Source: Sycobia sp. Sy_11 (Eukaryota > Arthropoda > Insecta > Hymenoptera > Epichrysomallidae). From it: a stretch of 64,000 bases of DNA. The stretch is taken from contig JACCIC010000274.1 in the NCBI GenBank assembly GCA_018907035.1, positions 563,604-627,603 of the forward strand, given 5' to 3'. Positions 46,990 to 60,100 of this stretch are shown piece after piece (positions within the stretch are counted from its first letter, which is position 1; every line of letters begins with the position of its first letter). The notes below the pieces were generated by a model. The model was not told the DNA's origin. It saw only the letters and a program-made list of their open reading frames with translations, and did not search any database. The position numbers and the translations under genes are program-made.

Positions 46990-47640
46990 ATAATGATATA
47001 ATAATCTTTATTAAAAACACAGATAAAACTTACAATCACACACACTCTTACGTTACAATCGTGACGCGGTATACACAGCTATCGTCAGCCTCTGTACCGC
47101 TTGAGCACTCTACCAGACAGCGTTCAACGTTTCTAATCCGTTGATCGGCCGTATAAGCGCGTACAAACTTAAGCTATCATGTCAATAATTTATAAGCGAA
47201 TGTACATACTACAAAAGGCACACTATGTTAAAACACGTAAGCACACACAATTTGATCACTCCACACGATAAATACGCGCGCGGCCAATCAGAATCTTCAA
47301 GATTCTATAATTTTGAATACATACAAAGTCTCACACGGAAAAACAGATTGACACAAAAAATACACAGATGAAACTGAAGTATATGTGCGCCGAGAGTGCT
47401 GGAGGTAAACTAAACTAAAATCGCGCGCAAATGATCAGTAAAACGATCTTGCCTTGAAGGTTTATATAATCTATCTCGCCCGCCCCCTCGCCACGGTCGT
47501 TACTTCAGCCCCCTGGTCGAGCTTACTTACAAAGGAACGACAGTGGGCCGCGTCACGAGCATCGCCGCTGGTGTGTGCATCATGTCCTTACTCGGGGCAT
47601 TTACGGCGGAGCCCTTATACCCGCTTGATGACATTATAAA
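46990..47640 (-). other. LTR-like segment on the minus strand (possible solo LTR)
   Basis: This GC-richer block has, on the minus strand, a TATA box (TATATAAACC, near 47470-47458) and AATAAA near 47005-47015 in the expected order. CpG-rich sequence lies upstream of the TATA. No coding potential was found; the plus-strand frame at 47454-47639 is not supported. Confidence 0.35.
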
Positions 47641-49830
47641 TTCGGTTCAGTATCGTGGAGAAACTCGTAAACTGATAAATTCAAATATAGCTTCAAGCAA
47701 ACAAAAATAAAATAATAAATTTCCTCTGGTCGACATCGAGCATTCTTTTCTACATTTTAGTACAAACTAATTTGCTCATGCGAGCAAACTTTGCGAACAA
47801 ATACGCATATGCATATCGCCAAGACAGTACAGACAAATCATTTCACAAAAAAACATATAAAGTAAGACATGAATTTAAATAAAAGGTAAAAATAAAGATG
47901 CTGTATCCATTCTTAGATTCCGAAAATATTCTAGAAGTAGACGGCAGATTATTAAATGTCAATATTATTGTAAGGCTTTTGTAAAGCATAGCACTTTACT
48001 GCCTGTAATAATTATGTAACTAAGTTCAGAAGGTCTCTACTTGGACCCATAGATCCAAATGGCTCAATGGGACCTACGAAACCCGTAGGTCAAAAAATGC
48101 ACGTGCGAATCACGCATTCGAACAACGCGGTATGAGCCATGCGTATTAAACTACTATTACTGGTACATAGTTTTAGAGACAGATGTATGTATCCCCATTT
48201 ATTCCCACGCGGTCGAAAAGCAGATGAAATTGTGCGGACATTAATTATAATCGATTACAAGTACATCTGGTTATCAGTGCAAATCAAACTTATATACATT
48301 TTCAATATTCTACGAATTAAAAACTGTCATTTTTAGTGTATGAATTACTATCGAAAAATTAATTGTGCTCATGATGACCACCACACTTTGTATTTAAAAA
48401 AAAAAGAAAGTATATTACGTTTATTGTGCGTCTATTATTTAAATCAAAACAAAAAGTTTCTAGAAGTTTGTAATCAGAACTTCAGATGCATTGAATTCAG
48501 TGTATATCATACATTTATAATCTATACGTGTGATATTTTGTAGGAAAATCAAGTATTGACTACATATTCTTATGATAAGAATCAAGTTACGTCTATAGCG
48601 TTATGACATGCTTTTCATTGAGTTTCAGCCAGAATGATTTAAATATATAAAAACTTATTAAGAATATTGTGTGTTACATCTCGTCGTATTATTTTATATT
48701 GACTTTAAAAGACTTTTCTTACATCTTAACATTCTATATTATTCAGTGTTTATAAGGGCATTATGCATACTTTGTGCTGATTTTACTCATCTGTATGGTT
48801 CTGTTGTCGATCGACTGAAAATCATTTCCGGAGTAATTTTTTAGGTAGAAGTCAGAATTTATCCATTGCGTCACTTTTGTTAGATATCCTAAGCTAAAAG
48901 AGCATAAAAGTCAGTTGTTTGGTATATTTGAAATTTCTAAACAGGTTTATTCTTACTCATTAAAATCCATATTTAAGATTTATGATATATTTGTTTTATT
49001 CATCGAGATATCATTGACATGTTTTTAGCAGTTTCGAAACAGCTAATTTTTCTCGATCTAAGTGTCATCTGGTATTATAACTGTCAAGGATATAGTCAAA
49101 CATCCAACTTTTGAAAAAAGGAACTGTGCTACTCTTATTATGCCCTCAGCGACCATGACAGCAAAGAACGTCCCAATAAAAAATCTAAAGCTAAATGTGT
49201 GAACTATCTGAAAACAAAGAACAAAATCGACCATAACGCCCTGGAGACAGTGTCCACAATATAAAGCTGCTATGGATTGAGTTTTAAATTCACAAGATAA
49301 CGGCGACTAAACCACAATCAAATCAGAGTGGAACTATTTTAACGAAGCTAAACATCAGAAAAGCACGTAAGATGTCTTTAGAGACATGGAAGAAATGTTT
49401 GCATATAGAATTTGACATCCTATTTCTCGAGAAGCCATATCAATACGAAGGGCGAATTAAAGGTTCCAGTCTACGGACCAGGTTCGTAAAGATCGAGAAT
49501 GTGTTCTCTTGAGGCGTAATAGTAGTTCTTAATCCTGAGGTAACAGTGGTAAAACTACCCATCTCAGCAACACAGACTCTGCTGCACTTCTGATTAAGAT
49601 GATGCTAATTGGTATTGATTGGAATATCAGATTCATACTCTGGAGATTTAAAAATATCAACCACAAAGGGGAAGAATGAGAGAATTTTAAAACGCAGCGT
49701 AATCTGAGGATCATTAAAGTTGCTAGGAGTTTTCTTACTGTCTCCAACGAAGTTGAAAATTGAAGTTTCGATAAAAGTCGAATACTTGATAAATAACCTT
49801 TGCACAGTCGGTGATCCTCCCTACTAAAAT
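47641..49830. other. No gene recognised
   Basis: Short frames only. A perfect 8-bp hairpin GACCTACG/CGTAGGTC lies at 48071-48091. The segment 49080-49960 is less AT-rich and may hold an unrecognised element relic. Confidence 0.4.
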
Positions 49831-49831
49831 G

Positions 49832-49873
<42 letters not shown>
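49832..49873. repeat. (AC)n microsatellite
   Basis: About 42 bp of uninterrupted AC. Confidence 0.95.
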
Positions 49874-49874
<1 letters not shown>

Positions 49875-51130
49875 GGATAAGAATCTAGATTCCTCTGCAC
49901 ACGAGAAGTAAAATGTTGCAATAGTCCTAGGCGTACCAAACCTCTGACGTCTCGCACAATACATTGCGATCTGAGGACAAAGTGTGTGGCAATACCTCAG
50001 AGGCGCGGGATGACATCTAGTACCACAGTAGGCTATCCCGTCGCTACTCCTTGTAAGTTGTATATAGCTTTAGATATGCGCGGACCTGCTTAACAATATC
50101 GCACCATACACTTAATTGTTTGCTAAAAGAAAACTTAACAGAAAAGGTTCAAGCGACAAATTGAAACAGGTAATCTGACAGGACAGGACACAACCTTGCA
50201 CAGCGGCTTTTAAACCCGAATTTTCATGTACCGAAAAACTTCCTTGAGAATAACCGAGAGTACACGTATCTTTTCTTGGATACTTTTTCTGGTTCAATCC
50301 GAAGGCAAGAAAGATGGACTTACACGTAGCTCTTTTCTGTACTGATATTTGGGTATTTGAGTCAACTCACCGTTACTCGTGCATCTGCAACTCCGGTCTC
50401 CGTACGTCTCAGACGCGAGCCTAAAGGAATTATAGTCACTTATATACTAAAAAATGTCCCAGTCCAGACCACCTCTTAACTTTTACTAAGTAAATCCTTT
50501 TTCGGATACACCAATATCTTTTTCTTTCTCTCGCTCGCTCTCTTGGACTTTACGTAAGGTGCAGGTGAACAAATATGAATCGAGGAGCGTTTCATCTTTA
50601 ACGTAATCTCCGATAAAATAATTTATTTCTGAGAAATAGAGCGCGTTTTCGTCAAAATAAACTAAATTTCCTTTATAATTTGGTCGGAAAAGTTCTCATT
50701 CATCTGTTTTGAAGAAAACTACTTGTAGGGAAGTCACGTGCGTTTGTTCTTCTAAGCAAGTCATTTTATAGTAGTTCGTACTTTTACGTCGTGCAAGAGT
50801 TTAGACGAGGAGATGGTGGGTCGATCGGTCGGCTACTTTTGTTTTATATATAAAAAGTACGCTAATTAATTAACATATGGATATTTCTAAAATATTGTAT
50901 CCGTTTATTATTTATTATATAATATAATTTAATTAAATATAATAAATGATTTTTAATAATATAACTCATATTCCACGGTAACCAATATAAATATATAAAG
51001 CAACATGGATTTCAAGGACTCATCTTGAGGATTTCATCTGCAGTGTGGAATAAAAAATGGATGATTTGCCCATTATGTCTGCCTGTCATAAATATGTACG
51101 TACACATATGCATATATGCACGAATACGTA
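49874..51130. other. No gene recognised
   Basis: Mixed-composition sequence up to about 50850, then AT-rich. Confidence 0.4.
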
Positions 51131-51135
51131 TAGAA

Positions 51136-51211
<76 letters not shown>
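51136..51211. repeat. (GA)n microsatellite
   Basis: About 75 bp of GA with one interruption. Confidence 0.95.
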
Positions 51212-51214
<3 letters not shown>

Positions 51215-52201
51215 GGACACAAATATAGAGAGTAGAGAGACTTTACAAGAATTATAAATAAACACGATTTATTGTTGTATATTATATTGTATATTTTTAG
51301 AACATGATAAATATTATACTTGTATACTAAAACTACATTTATGATTACTAATAGAAATAGTTCAATTTATAAAATTAAATTATAATAATAAATTAAATTA
51401 CGAACTAAATTAAATTACGATAATATTTAAATTTAAATCTAATTTAAATGTAATTCATAGAAATTACTATTATTGAAGTCGGAGTCTGAAATATATGTCA
51501 AGTCATTTATTCCAACCTTACGTAATAGCAGACTCTCATATTATAAATAAGTAAGCGGAAACATATGATTTTCGACAATGACATTTTTATTTAAATATTT
51601 GCTATGTTATTGCATATAAATATAGGAGAGTACTTGGCTGTGGATAAAATGATTGGAGTGCTTATTTATCAGCATTTATCATAATGCGATAATTAATATA
51701 TATTTTTTTAAATTTATGTATGTTATCGTATGTATTAATGTTATATTATGTATGAAAACAGTATGTTATCTGTAACATTTGAAATGATTTATTTCAATTT
51801 AAACAATGAATAATATTGTTTTATATTTTGTACTTGTTTTGTAAATTAAATAATTTCACTTATTTGTTTTGTTTGCAATTATCATATATATTTTAAAATA
51901 ATATATTCTACTGTCTTATTATAAAAGTAAATACTCTATTGACTGAATGCTAATTATCTTCTATATCCTAACTGTTTTCGATATAAAATTTTGTGATCAT
52001 GTATATTAAAGATTAAAAAATATGATTACATGGAGAAATGTAGGTATCACTAATCGTCCTCGCTATGTTTTAAATAAATTTACAAATTAAGAATGAAAAA
52101 CACAGATAAGAAAATATATTATTCAGATGGATTTTCATCAAAGAAGACCGTGTGCTTTGAGGAAGTAGTATCATTTTGAAAAAGAAAAGTTAAATTAAAG
52201 T
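51212..52201. other. AT-rich upstream region of the serine protease gene
   Basis: No coding frame is supported. The promoter presumably lies here. Confidence 0.4.
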
Positions 52202-54814
52202 ATGCATTTATTATACTGTTTATTATTAGTCCTATTAGGATGTTGTATATTATCGAGTCAAGGTGAGCATCAAATCTTTGAAATATTATTTGAAAGTATA
52301 AAATTATAAAACTTAATTGAAGCTTAAAAGACAAATAAATTGTTTTATAATTTTCTCTGAAACTGAGAAAACTTTAATTTTTACTATTTATAATTTTTTT
52401 ATTTCTCACAATTAACTTTTTTTGAGAGTCAACTAAATTAAAAAATATATAAATATTTATTTTAAGTTGAAGGACTGAGAGCGGAGAAAATTATTAATGG
52501 AGATGTGGGAACTGCAAAGCGCTTTAGATACGTAGTAGCAGTAATATATAAGGTACCTAATCAACCAGACGTAAATCCGTGTGCGGGTAGTATTCTTAAC
52601 AGTTTATATATAAGTACAGTGGCTCATTGCTTTTATGATAAAAATCTTGGGACATATATCAACAAGCAATTTTTTATCGTCAGTTCTACACTTAACATTT
52701 GGACTCCATTGCCTTCTACTCAATATATACAAGTCAATTTGGTGATTATGCCTAATTGTTATGAACCTAGTCAAATAAATTTCTATTCTACAAAAGGAAA
52801 TTTAGCAATAGTAAAGGTAACTTTAAACAAAAATTTTAAACTATTACTTTTATCTAAGTATTAATTTGTTAGTAAAGTTTGAAACGTAATCTTAACTAAA
52901 AGGACGTATAGAATCGGTATGTTAAAAAAACGGAAAATTTTATTTACAATGTTTGTACAAGATTTCTTAATAATATGCTGACTTCTTCAGATGTTTTGTT
53001 TGGACAAAATAGTTATTAGTAGCTGAGAAGCGTATTTAACGTGCAGATTATACATATCACGATAGATCAAATACGTTTAAATGAAAAGCTTTTCGGCCTA
53101 AAACTTTCTTCAATCGTCCTAGACTTTTCTTATTGCTTAAAATGAACTATTTTTTACTTGAAATGAAAAAGGACTTAAAAAATATGTTTGAGAAATGGGA
53201 TTGATTAACTTTCTTCGATATTTATGAAGCTTTTGCTCTGCTATACCGTTAGCGAGTCATCGTCATTTTTTACAAAAATCTTATTTACTTACAAACATAC
53301 TATACGAGGGTGGATTGATAAGTTTCCGTCCTGACCAAGAGATGGCGCCACTAGGCCTAGCTTGAGGTGGCGTTCTATAGTACCATCCTTAGATAGCTTG
53401 TAGCTATAGTTTCAGTCCGACCGCCATGTTAGTTTAGGTTTCAGGGCATGCTGAACAAGACGCCTCTGTGTTTTTCGTAAAAATGGAAAAGCTGGAAAAT
53501 CGTGCTATCATCAAATACTTTTATTTGAAGGGGTTAACGCCGAAAGCAATTAAAGAAGAGATGGACTCAATATTGGAGGCATCCTTCCTATCATATTCAA
53601 CCGTTAATCAGTGGGTTTTCAAGTTTAAAAAGGGTCGTGTGAGCACCTCTGATGAGCCTCGCTCAGGTCGCCCCATTGAGGTCACAACTCCAGATATGAT
53701 CGAAAAAATCGATCAAATAGTGTCATATGAACGTGTACAAAACATTTTGCACCAACATTTGTATATGGAAAAACTCTGTGCAAGATGGGTGCCGCGTTTG
53801 CTAACAGTCGACCAAAAATTGATCGAAAGAACATTTCTATCGCCAATTTGGCGTTGTATAAGCGTAATCCAAGCGAATTTTTGGGTCGATTCGTAACCGT
53901 TGACGAAACTTGGGTCCACCACTACACTTCTGAAACCAACCAACAGTCTAAACAGTGGATTGGACCAGGGGAATCAACTCCAGAGAAGGCAAAAAGAATT
54001 TTTTCCGCGAACAAAGACTACTGTTTTTTTTGGGATTCAAACGTATTATATACATTGATTACCTTGAAAAGGGTAAAACTATCACTGGTTAATACTACGA
54101 TGACTTATTGCAATGTTTGAGCCACGAAGTGAAAATTAAACGACCTCATCTGGCGAAGAAAATAATCTAGTTTCATCATGATAACGCACCAGCGCACACC
54201 TCAATCGTTGTGATGGCTAAAATCAACGATCTGAAGTTTGAATTGATGCCGCACCCTCCCTACTCTCCAGACCTAACTCCGAGTGACTTATCTGTTTCCT
54301 AACCTCAAAAAATGGCTTGGTGGTAAGAGATTTGCGGTCAATGAAGAAGTAATCGAAGCTGTAAATGGGTATTTTGAGGAGATTGACGAATCAGTCTATA
54401 GAGATGGCATTACTAGTCTAGAACACCGCTATGAGAAATGTATCAGCCTTGAAGAAGATTATGTTCAGAAATAAAAAAAATTCTTAAAAATATTTTTCTT
54501 GGTCAGGCCGGAAACTTATCAATCCACCCTCGTATAACCTGAAACCTATATACTTATAAGTAGCAGTGTCTGAATATTATGTTATGAAATAAAGTCTTCG
54601 TGGTCACTTTTGATGAAACATAATCTAGTTCTTGACGATGATAGAAAAAAGGATAATCTTAGGTGAGAAAATAACAGAGAGAACATTTTTATTATTTGCT
54701 TGAAGTCTACATATTCTTGCAAAATGTTCTATTAGCTTTACAGCTGATCTTTGATAAAGAGAGAGAGCAAGTTAGAGTGATCTAATTTGCTTTGATTTCT
54801 ATTTATTTGATTTT

Positions 54815-54864
<50 letters not shown>

Positions 54865-57059
54865 TGAATGTGAATATATTTATTAGAATATATCTGCGAC
54901 ACAATATTTCAGTTATTAGATAAGGTAATTACCTTAAGCTAACTAGCTATAATCATAATTAATTAGGCTATGATTCAGTTTTTGACTAAAGCTAATAGAT
55001 GTTATAATCTAAATTAATTAATTAATCACCATTAATATAATATAATAAAACATAAGCATTTAATATTTTTAAATTTTGAAGAACAATAATGACAGTATTC
55101 ACTATAATAATCTCCAATTTGCATTTCTAATTTGCAAGTTATTTGTGTCAAGAGTAAAGAGTGCTTGGTGCAGACGTATTGCAAACTGAAGATATAGAAA
55201 AATATTACTTGACTTTAGTAAAATTTTAATATTTAAGAATTGAATCATGGATGATTGCTTAAGGAGTTCAATATGGTAAAACCATTTAATGGAAAGAATA
55301 CTTGTAAATTTTTAAAAAAGATAGTTTGGACATTCTTTTATTATAATTAAAAAGACTAGTAATGCTAAAATGTTTTCGCGTTGACCCTTAAAAGGTAATC
55401 AACCAAACTCTAATCTATACAGAGTTAGCTACCATATGAAAGCAGGTATTTTATAGCCTTTGCATTTTGGTTTTCTGTACAGCATTAATACAATAATATA
55501 GAGCACTAGCAGTGTCAAATCGAAGCAATATTAGACTTTTCATTGGCTGTTGTTTCTGTTTAAACAATGAAATATATTTAAAGTATTTAAGTTTAGGAAG
55601 CGTGCCATGCACATTTTTTAAAATGTTCTTCATATATCGTTTTCACGTCAGATCAGGGGTTATCGAAACTGCCAGATTGCGAATTTTAATGTTAAATGGA
55701 AGTGCAATGTCATCAATAAAATTTTTTGATGGAGTATTAACATTGATTTCATTGAGATATTTTTGACTATCAAGAATCATTGCATTATAATTCACTAGAT
55801 TTAATCCAAGACGATTTTGATTTTCCGTATTAGCTACATATTGTACATCATCTTGAATTGATGGAATTCCATTTGATAAATCATTAGCAACAAATAATGA
55901 TAAATCTGTAAATTGTCCGAAAAAATCATATGAGTAGTTGATAGTAAACAAAAGGGTAAGGCGTTTAAATAAATAGAAAACAGAATAGGTCCCAAAACAC
56001 TACTTTGAATAACTCCAAATGATGTACATAACTAATTAGAAGTTATATCAGTAGTCTCAGCAATAAGTTGTTTTCGATCTATAAAGTAGGAAAAGACCCG
56101 ACGCAGTGTTCTATTTGCAATATTTATCGAACGTAGTTTATTTAGCTCCCGTACACGTGGTATATAATTAAAATCTTCAAAAATAATCAAATAAAACGCT
56201 GATAATTAATTTTCTAACACCAATATCAGCTTGAACATTGTTCAAAAAGAAAGATAGATAGATAAATAAATATTTAATTTCTTAATTAAAGACTCATGGT
56301 CCATTACAGTCTACGTAATGTACAGGAAATGCAGACTGAATAAATTTATGCGCGGGCAGCAGTTCATTTTAATCATTTCTTAACAATGTGACTTTCTAAA
56401 AATTTGTAAAAATTAACATTAAAACAAATATATTAAATTTAAAATATAAATATAAATGTCGCTGTGTAAACAATATAATATAAATAATATAAATACCGCG
56501 AACAAATAACAATTGAAAATGTACAAAAGAGTTTCAATATTACTAATGGATAAGTTCAAGCAAGTCGTATACACAAATAATAGTCTTTATCGTCTTAATA
56601 TTTGACAAAAGTATTAACATAATTTCATATTTTACCATATATTTAACATAACTTTATTAAAATTTTAACTTGATATTGAATGTAAGTCAGTCTGATTATT
56701 TATTATTCTGGAGGTAATATTGAGAAAGTGTAGTACTAAAACATGGTTTATTAAAACGAGGTTGTAATTTAATTGGTAGAGTTGTCATTACAAATTAAAT
56801 CAGCAATAGTGTTGCGCATTTCTATTTAAAAGTGGTGTTCTTTTAATTTGATGGACATTTGAGTAACACGATCTGATAGTCATGTATTAAGGAAGTAAAT
56901 TTGTTTATCTAGGTGGCAGATAGAGTGAATAGAGGCGTCCAACTCTGAAGCGAACACTGTAATATTAAACACTTTACGCTCTCCTCCAGCGATAGCTTAC
57001 TATAATGTATGCGCAAGAATTGTGCACAGGAAAACAGAAAGCGAGCGAGAAAGAGGAAG

Positions 57060-57122
<63 letters not shown>

Positions 57123-60100
57123 AGAGTATTTGTAAGCAGCTATTTCTTACAAACTACTAAATTTACAGTAATTTTTATTAAATTAATAAAAATAGAATAA
57201 ATAAATAGAATAAATAAAAAAATATATAAACAGAAATACAATCAAATTAGATAATAATATATGAAACATAATTGTTATATATCACAAAAATATTTCGTAA
57301 AAAACAAAATTATTAATACAATAAATACTATAGGTAAGTCATCATTCTAAAATATAATAAGTATGACTTATAGATATAATAGCAATAATAATATAAGCCT
57401 ACAATATTTTGAAAATGAATATTCAAAAAAATATTAATTATATTTTAAGAACTAGTTCAATTTGTTCGATCACGGCAAAATTTAAACTTAAAATCCTAAC
57501 TTATTAAATTTATATTTTTGAAAAAAAATCTTAAGATGTTTCTAGGGTATTAAAGAGATACTATAAGAATAAATATTCTTGCTTGATGAATGCACACTAT
57601 AATAATATCTAAAAACTTCGGTTGATTGTTTTTCCAAATCTGTAGTTTTGTTTAAAAAAAAAAATTAAGACTGGTTTTCATGTACGAGTTGAAGATCAAA
57701 AAATAAGTTTTCATGTATTAGAAAAATATTAGTTTTAGGCTATACATCTAATTTGACTTTATTCTTTTACTCTTAAACTATTTTTCTACGTATTCGCCTT
57801 TAACTTTAATATATCTTTTTTATCTCTTTGTAACCTTAAACAAACCTTCCTTAAAAAATGAGGTATCCTGTTTTTGGATTCACGATTTACCGACTTTTTC
57901 GGACCAATCATACACAAACTTTATTGTAATCAAGCTTCTCCATCAATATTATATGAATCAGTTCGGTGAATTTGATATTCAGGAGGTATTTTTCTAAAAT
58001 ATCATCAATACTCCATCGTCTGTTCTACTGAATAATTTTTTCACCCGCTGTTTAACCCTTTTGCAATTAAAAAACGGATAACCGCACGTAATTCACAATT
58101 GGATCCGATTTTCATTGTTAGCTCCATGATTGTCGAGCTCGTACAGCTGACCAAAGTATTCTTGGCTGTCAAAACCAATTTCATTCTTATCAGTAAAACC
58201 TAAACTGAAATGATGATTCGTTCAAGTCTGCTAGGTGGCGTCTGAGATAAACGCGAAACTAGAGAAACCTATTTTTTGAATACCCCTTTTAACTTTTGAG
58301 TAATTGCAGTCACACCATCTTAAATTGTATTGCTTCAAATGATCTATGTTCTTAAAACAAATTCCTCCGCTGTAAAATCTGAATGGTTTTACATTTATGT
58401 AAATAATTTTACTTAAAACCATGCTCTACTCTATTTAATAAAAAAGACTCCGCATCAAAATAAATATGAAAATCCTTTTGATCCGGGGACATATGATTGA
58501 CAACCATAATTTTTCTATCTTTAAAATCGAATGTTGATTTGCTATTATATCTGTAATAGTTATAAACCGCCCACTTATGGATTTATGATTTTTATTGATA
58601 CCTATAAACATATCGATATGTGTAGGACATTTTAGTCGGTATTGCCGAAACCAGTATATGCTGATATTGACATAATTTTTTTGAAATTATGATAAAATAT
58701 TATAAAAATTAAAGAGGATATAATTGTAGTTTCTGAAATGGAAGAAATAGATAGTATAATAAGTAATGTACATAATTAATTAAATACTAATTATTCGTTA
58801 TATTATGAATTGAATAATTTTTTTACATTTTATCGATATTTACAAAATCGATATCTTTATAGTTGTAGATATATTATAGAAATCAAGATTTTAATTTTTC
58901 ATATCATCATGCATTTTTATAAAAATTTGTGATGAGATGGATGTCAATAAGTTTCCTGGTATAAATAGTTTAAGTTACTCGTTTTCACATTATATTCGAA
59001 AAAAAATACAATTTGCCACCTGGTGATTAGCGTTGGAATAACTGGTTCGTACGCGCACCATTTGCATTGACCGCCGAATATAGCTGTACGACGCCGTGCA
59101 GCTGGAAACAGTACACTGATAGTAATTTATTCATTAAAGTAAGATTGTTTTTGACAAGAAAAGTAGCTTATCTTCTTCTGAAGATAATATAGCATCTATA
59201 ATTCGAATTTCAGAGTAATCCTTTTAGCAGTTTTTTTGGTTGTTCTGAACAGAAACACAGTGTTATTAGATAATAGTAAGCTGATGATATGATATGCTGA
59301 TGATATGTGATGATATGATCTAATGACGAAATGATGATATATGGTTGCTTGGTGTCATTTCTACATATAACTCTGTATATAATATAGCAAGTCTGGGTGG
59401 ACTAGTGGTACGTCCTTTATTTTCTTCAGCTGAACGAACCCCCTGGAGAGAACGCGTGTCGGCATTTTGAACGGAAACATCGAAGAATTCGACCATAGTT
59501 TTACCATTCGGCATTACCGCTTAGATTTTATATTAACAATGTTTGCTCGTCATTGTGTGTATCATTGTACGTCATTGACTTAAGGCTAACTTTATTCTAT
59601 TAATCGACGGAATAATGTCCTCACGTTCCTAGATGACAACGTGAGACGATTCCTGCGTGAGCTCGACAAACAACAACTTGTTGCTCGACGCATTTGCGTT
59701 TGAGTTTTTCAAGACGTTGGAACTCGCTTGATAAAGGTCGTAAAAACCATCTTTCAAGCTCCCCTTGACTGCCTTGTTCAGGTTGTTGTGTACATGGCAC
59801 AAAGTTGATCGACAACAGACCTTGCAACAGTGATCAATCTGAATAGTTTAATATATTATTATTAACTGTAAAAATTAAGCATTTATATATAAATGATTTA
59901 ATTTATAACATTTATATATAAATTTATATTATAGTTTTCAGCATTATCGACATATTCGGATGTATATACAAGAATAACATATTATTATTTTAAATATACC
60001 TTCCTCTCGTTACGGCATTTTTTTCAAATTTATGAGAGTTTTCGCCAAAGCAAGAGTATTCATTGGTTCAGCAATATTGTGCATTTTATTTGTGAAACCT

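Noticed and set aside
47454..47639. Plus-strand frame in a CpG-rich block
   Set aside because: It lies antisense in an LTR-like segment with a minus-strand TATA box; no domain is seen.
48020..48130. tRNA-like hairpins near 48.07 kb
   Set aside because: Only a single 8-bp hairpin is present; no cloverleaf or A/B box arrangement could be found.
49529..49957. 142-codon minus-strand frame with a Cys-Val run
   Set aside because: The run is the (AC)n microsatellite. The flanks show no recognisable domain and no splice or start context.
51025..51228. Frame rich in Arg-Glu repeats
   Set aside because: Caused by the (GA)n microsatellite; the same holds for 57009-57200.
59320..59827. Two minus-strand frames of 64 and 68 codons in a GC-richer intron block
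   Set aside because: No recognisable family, no start context and no continuity; kept only as unexplained sequence.
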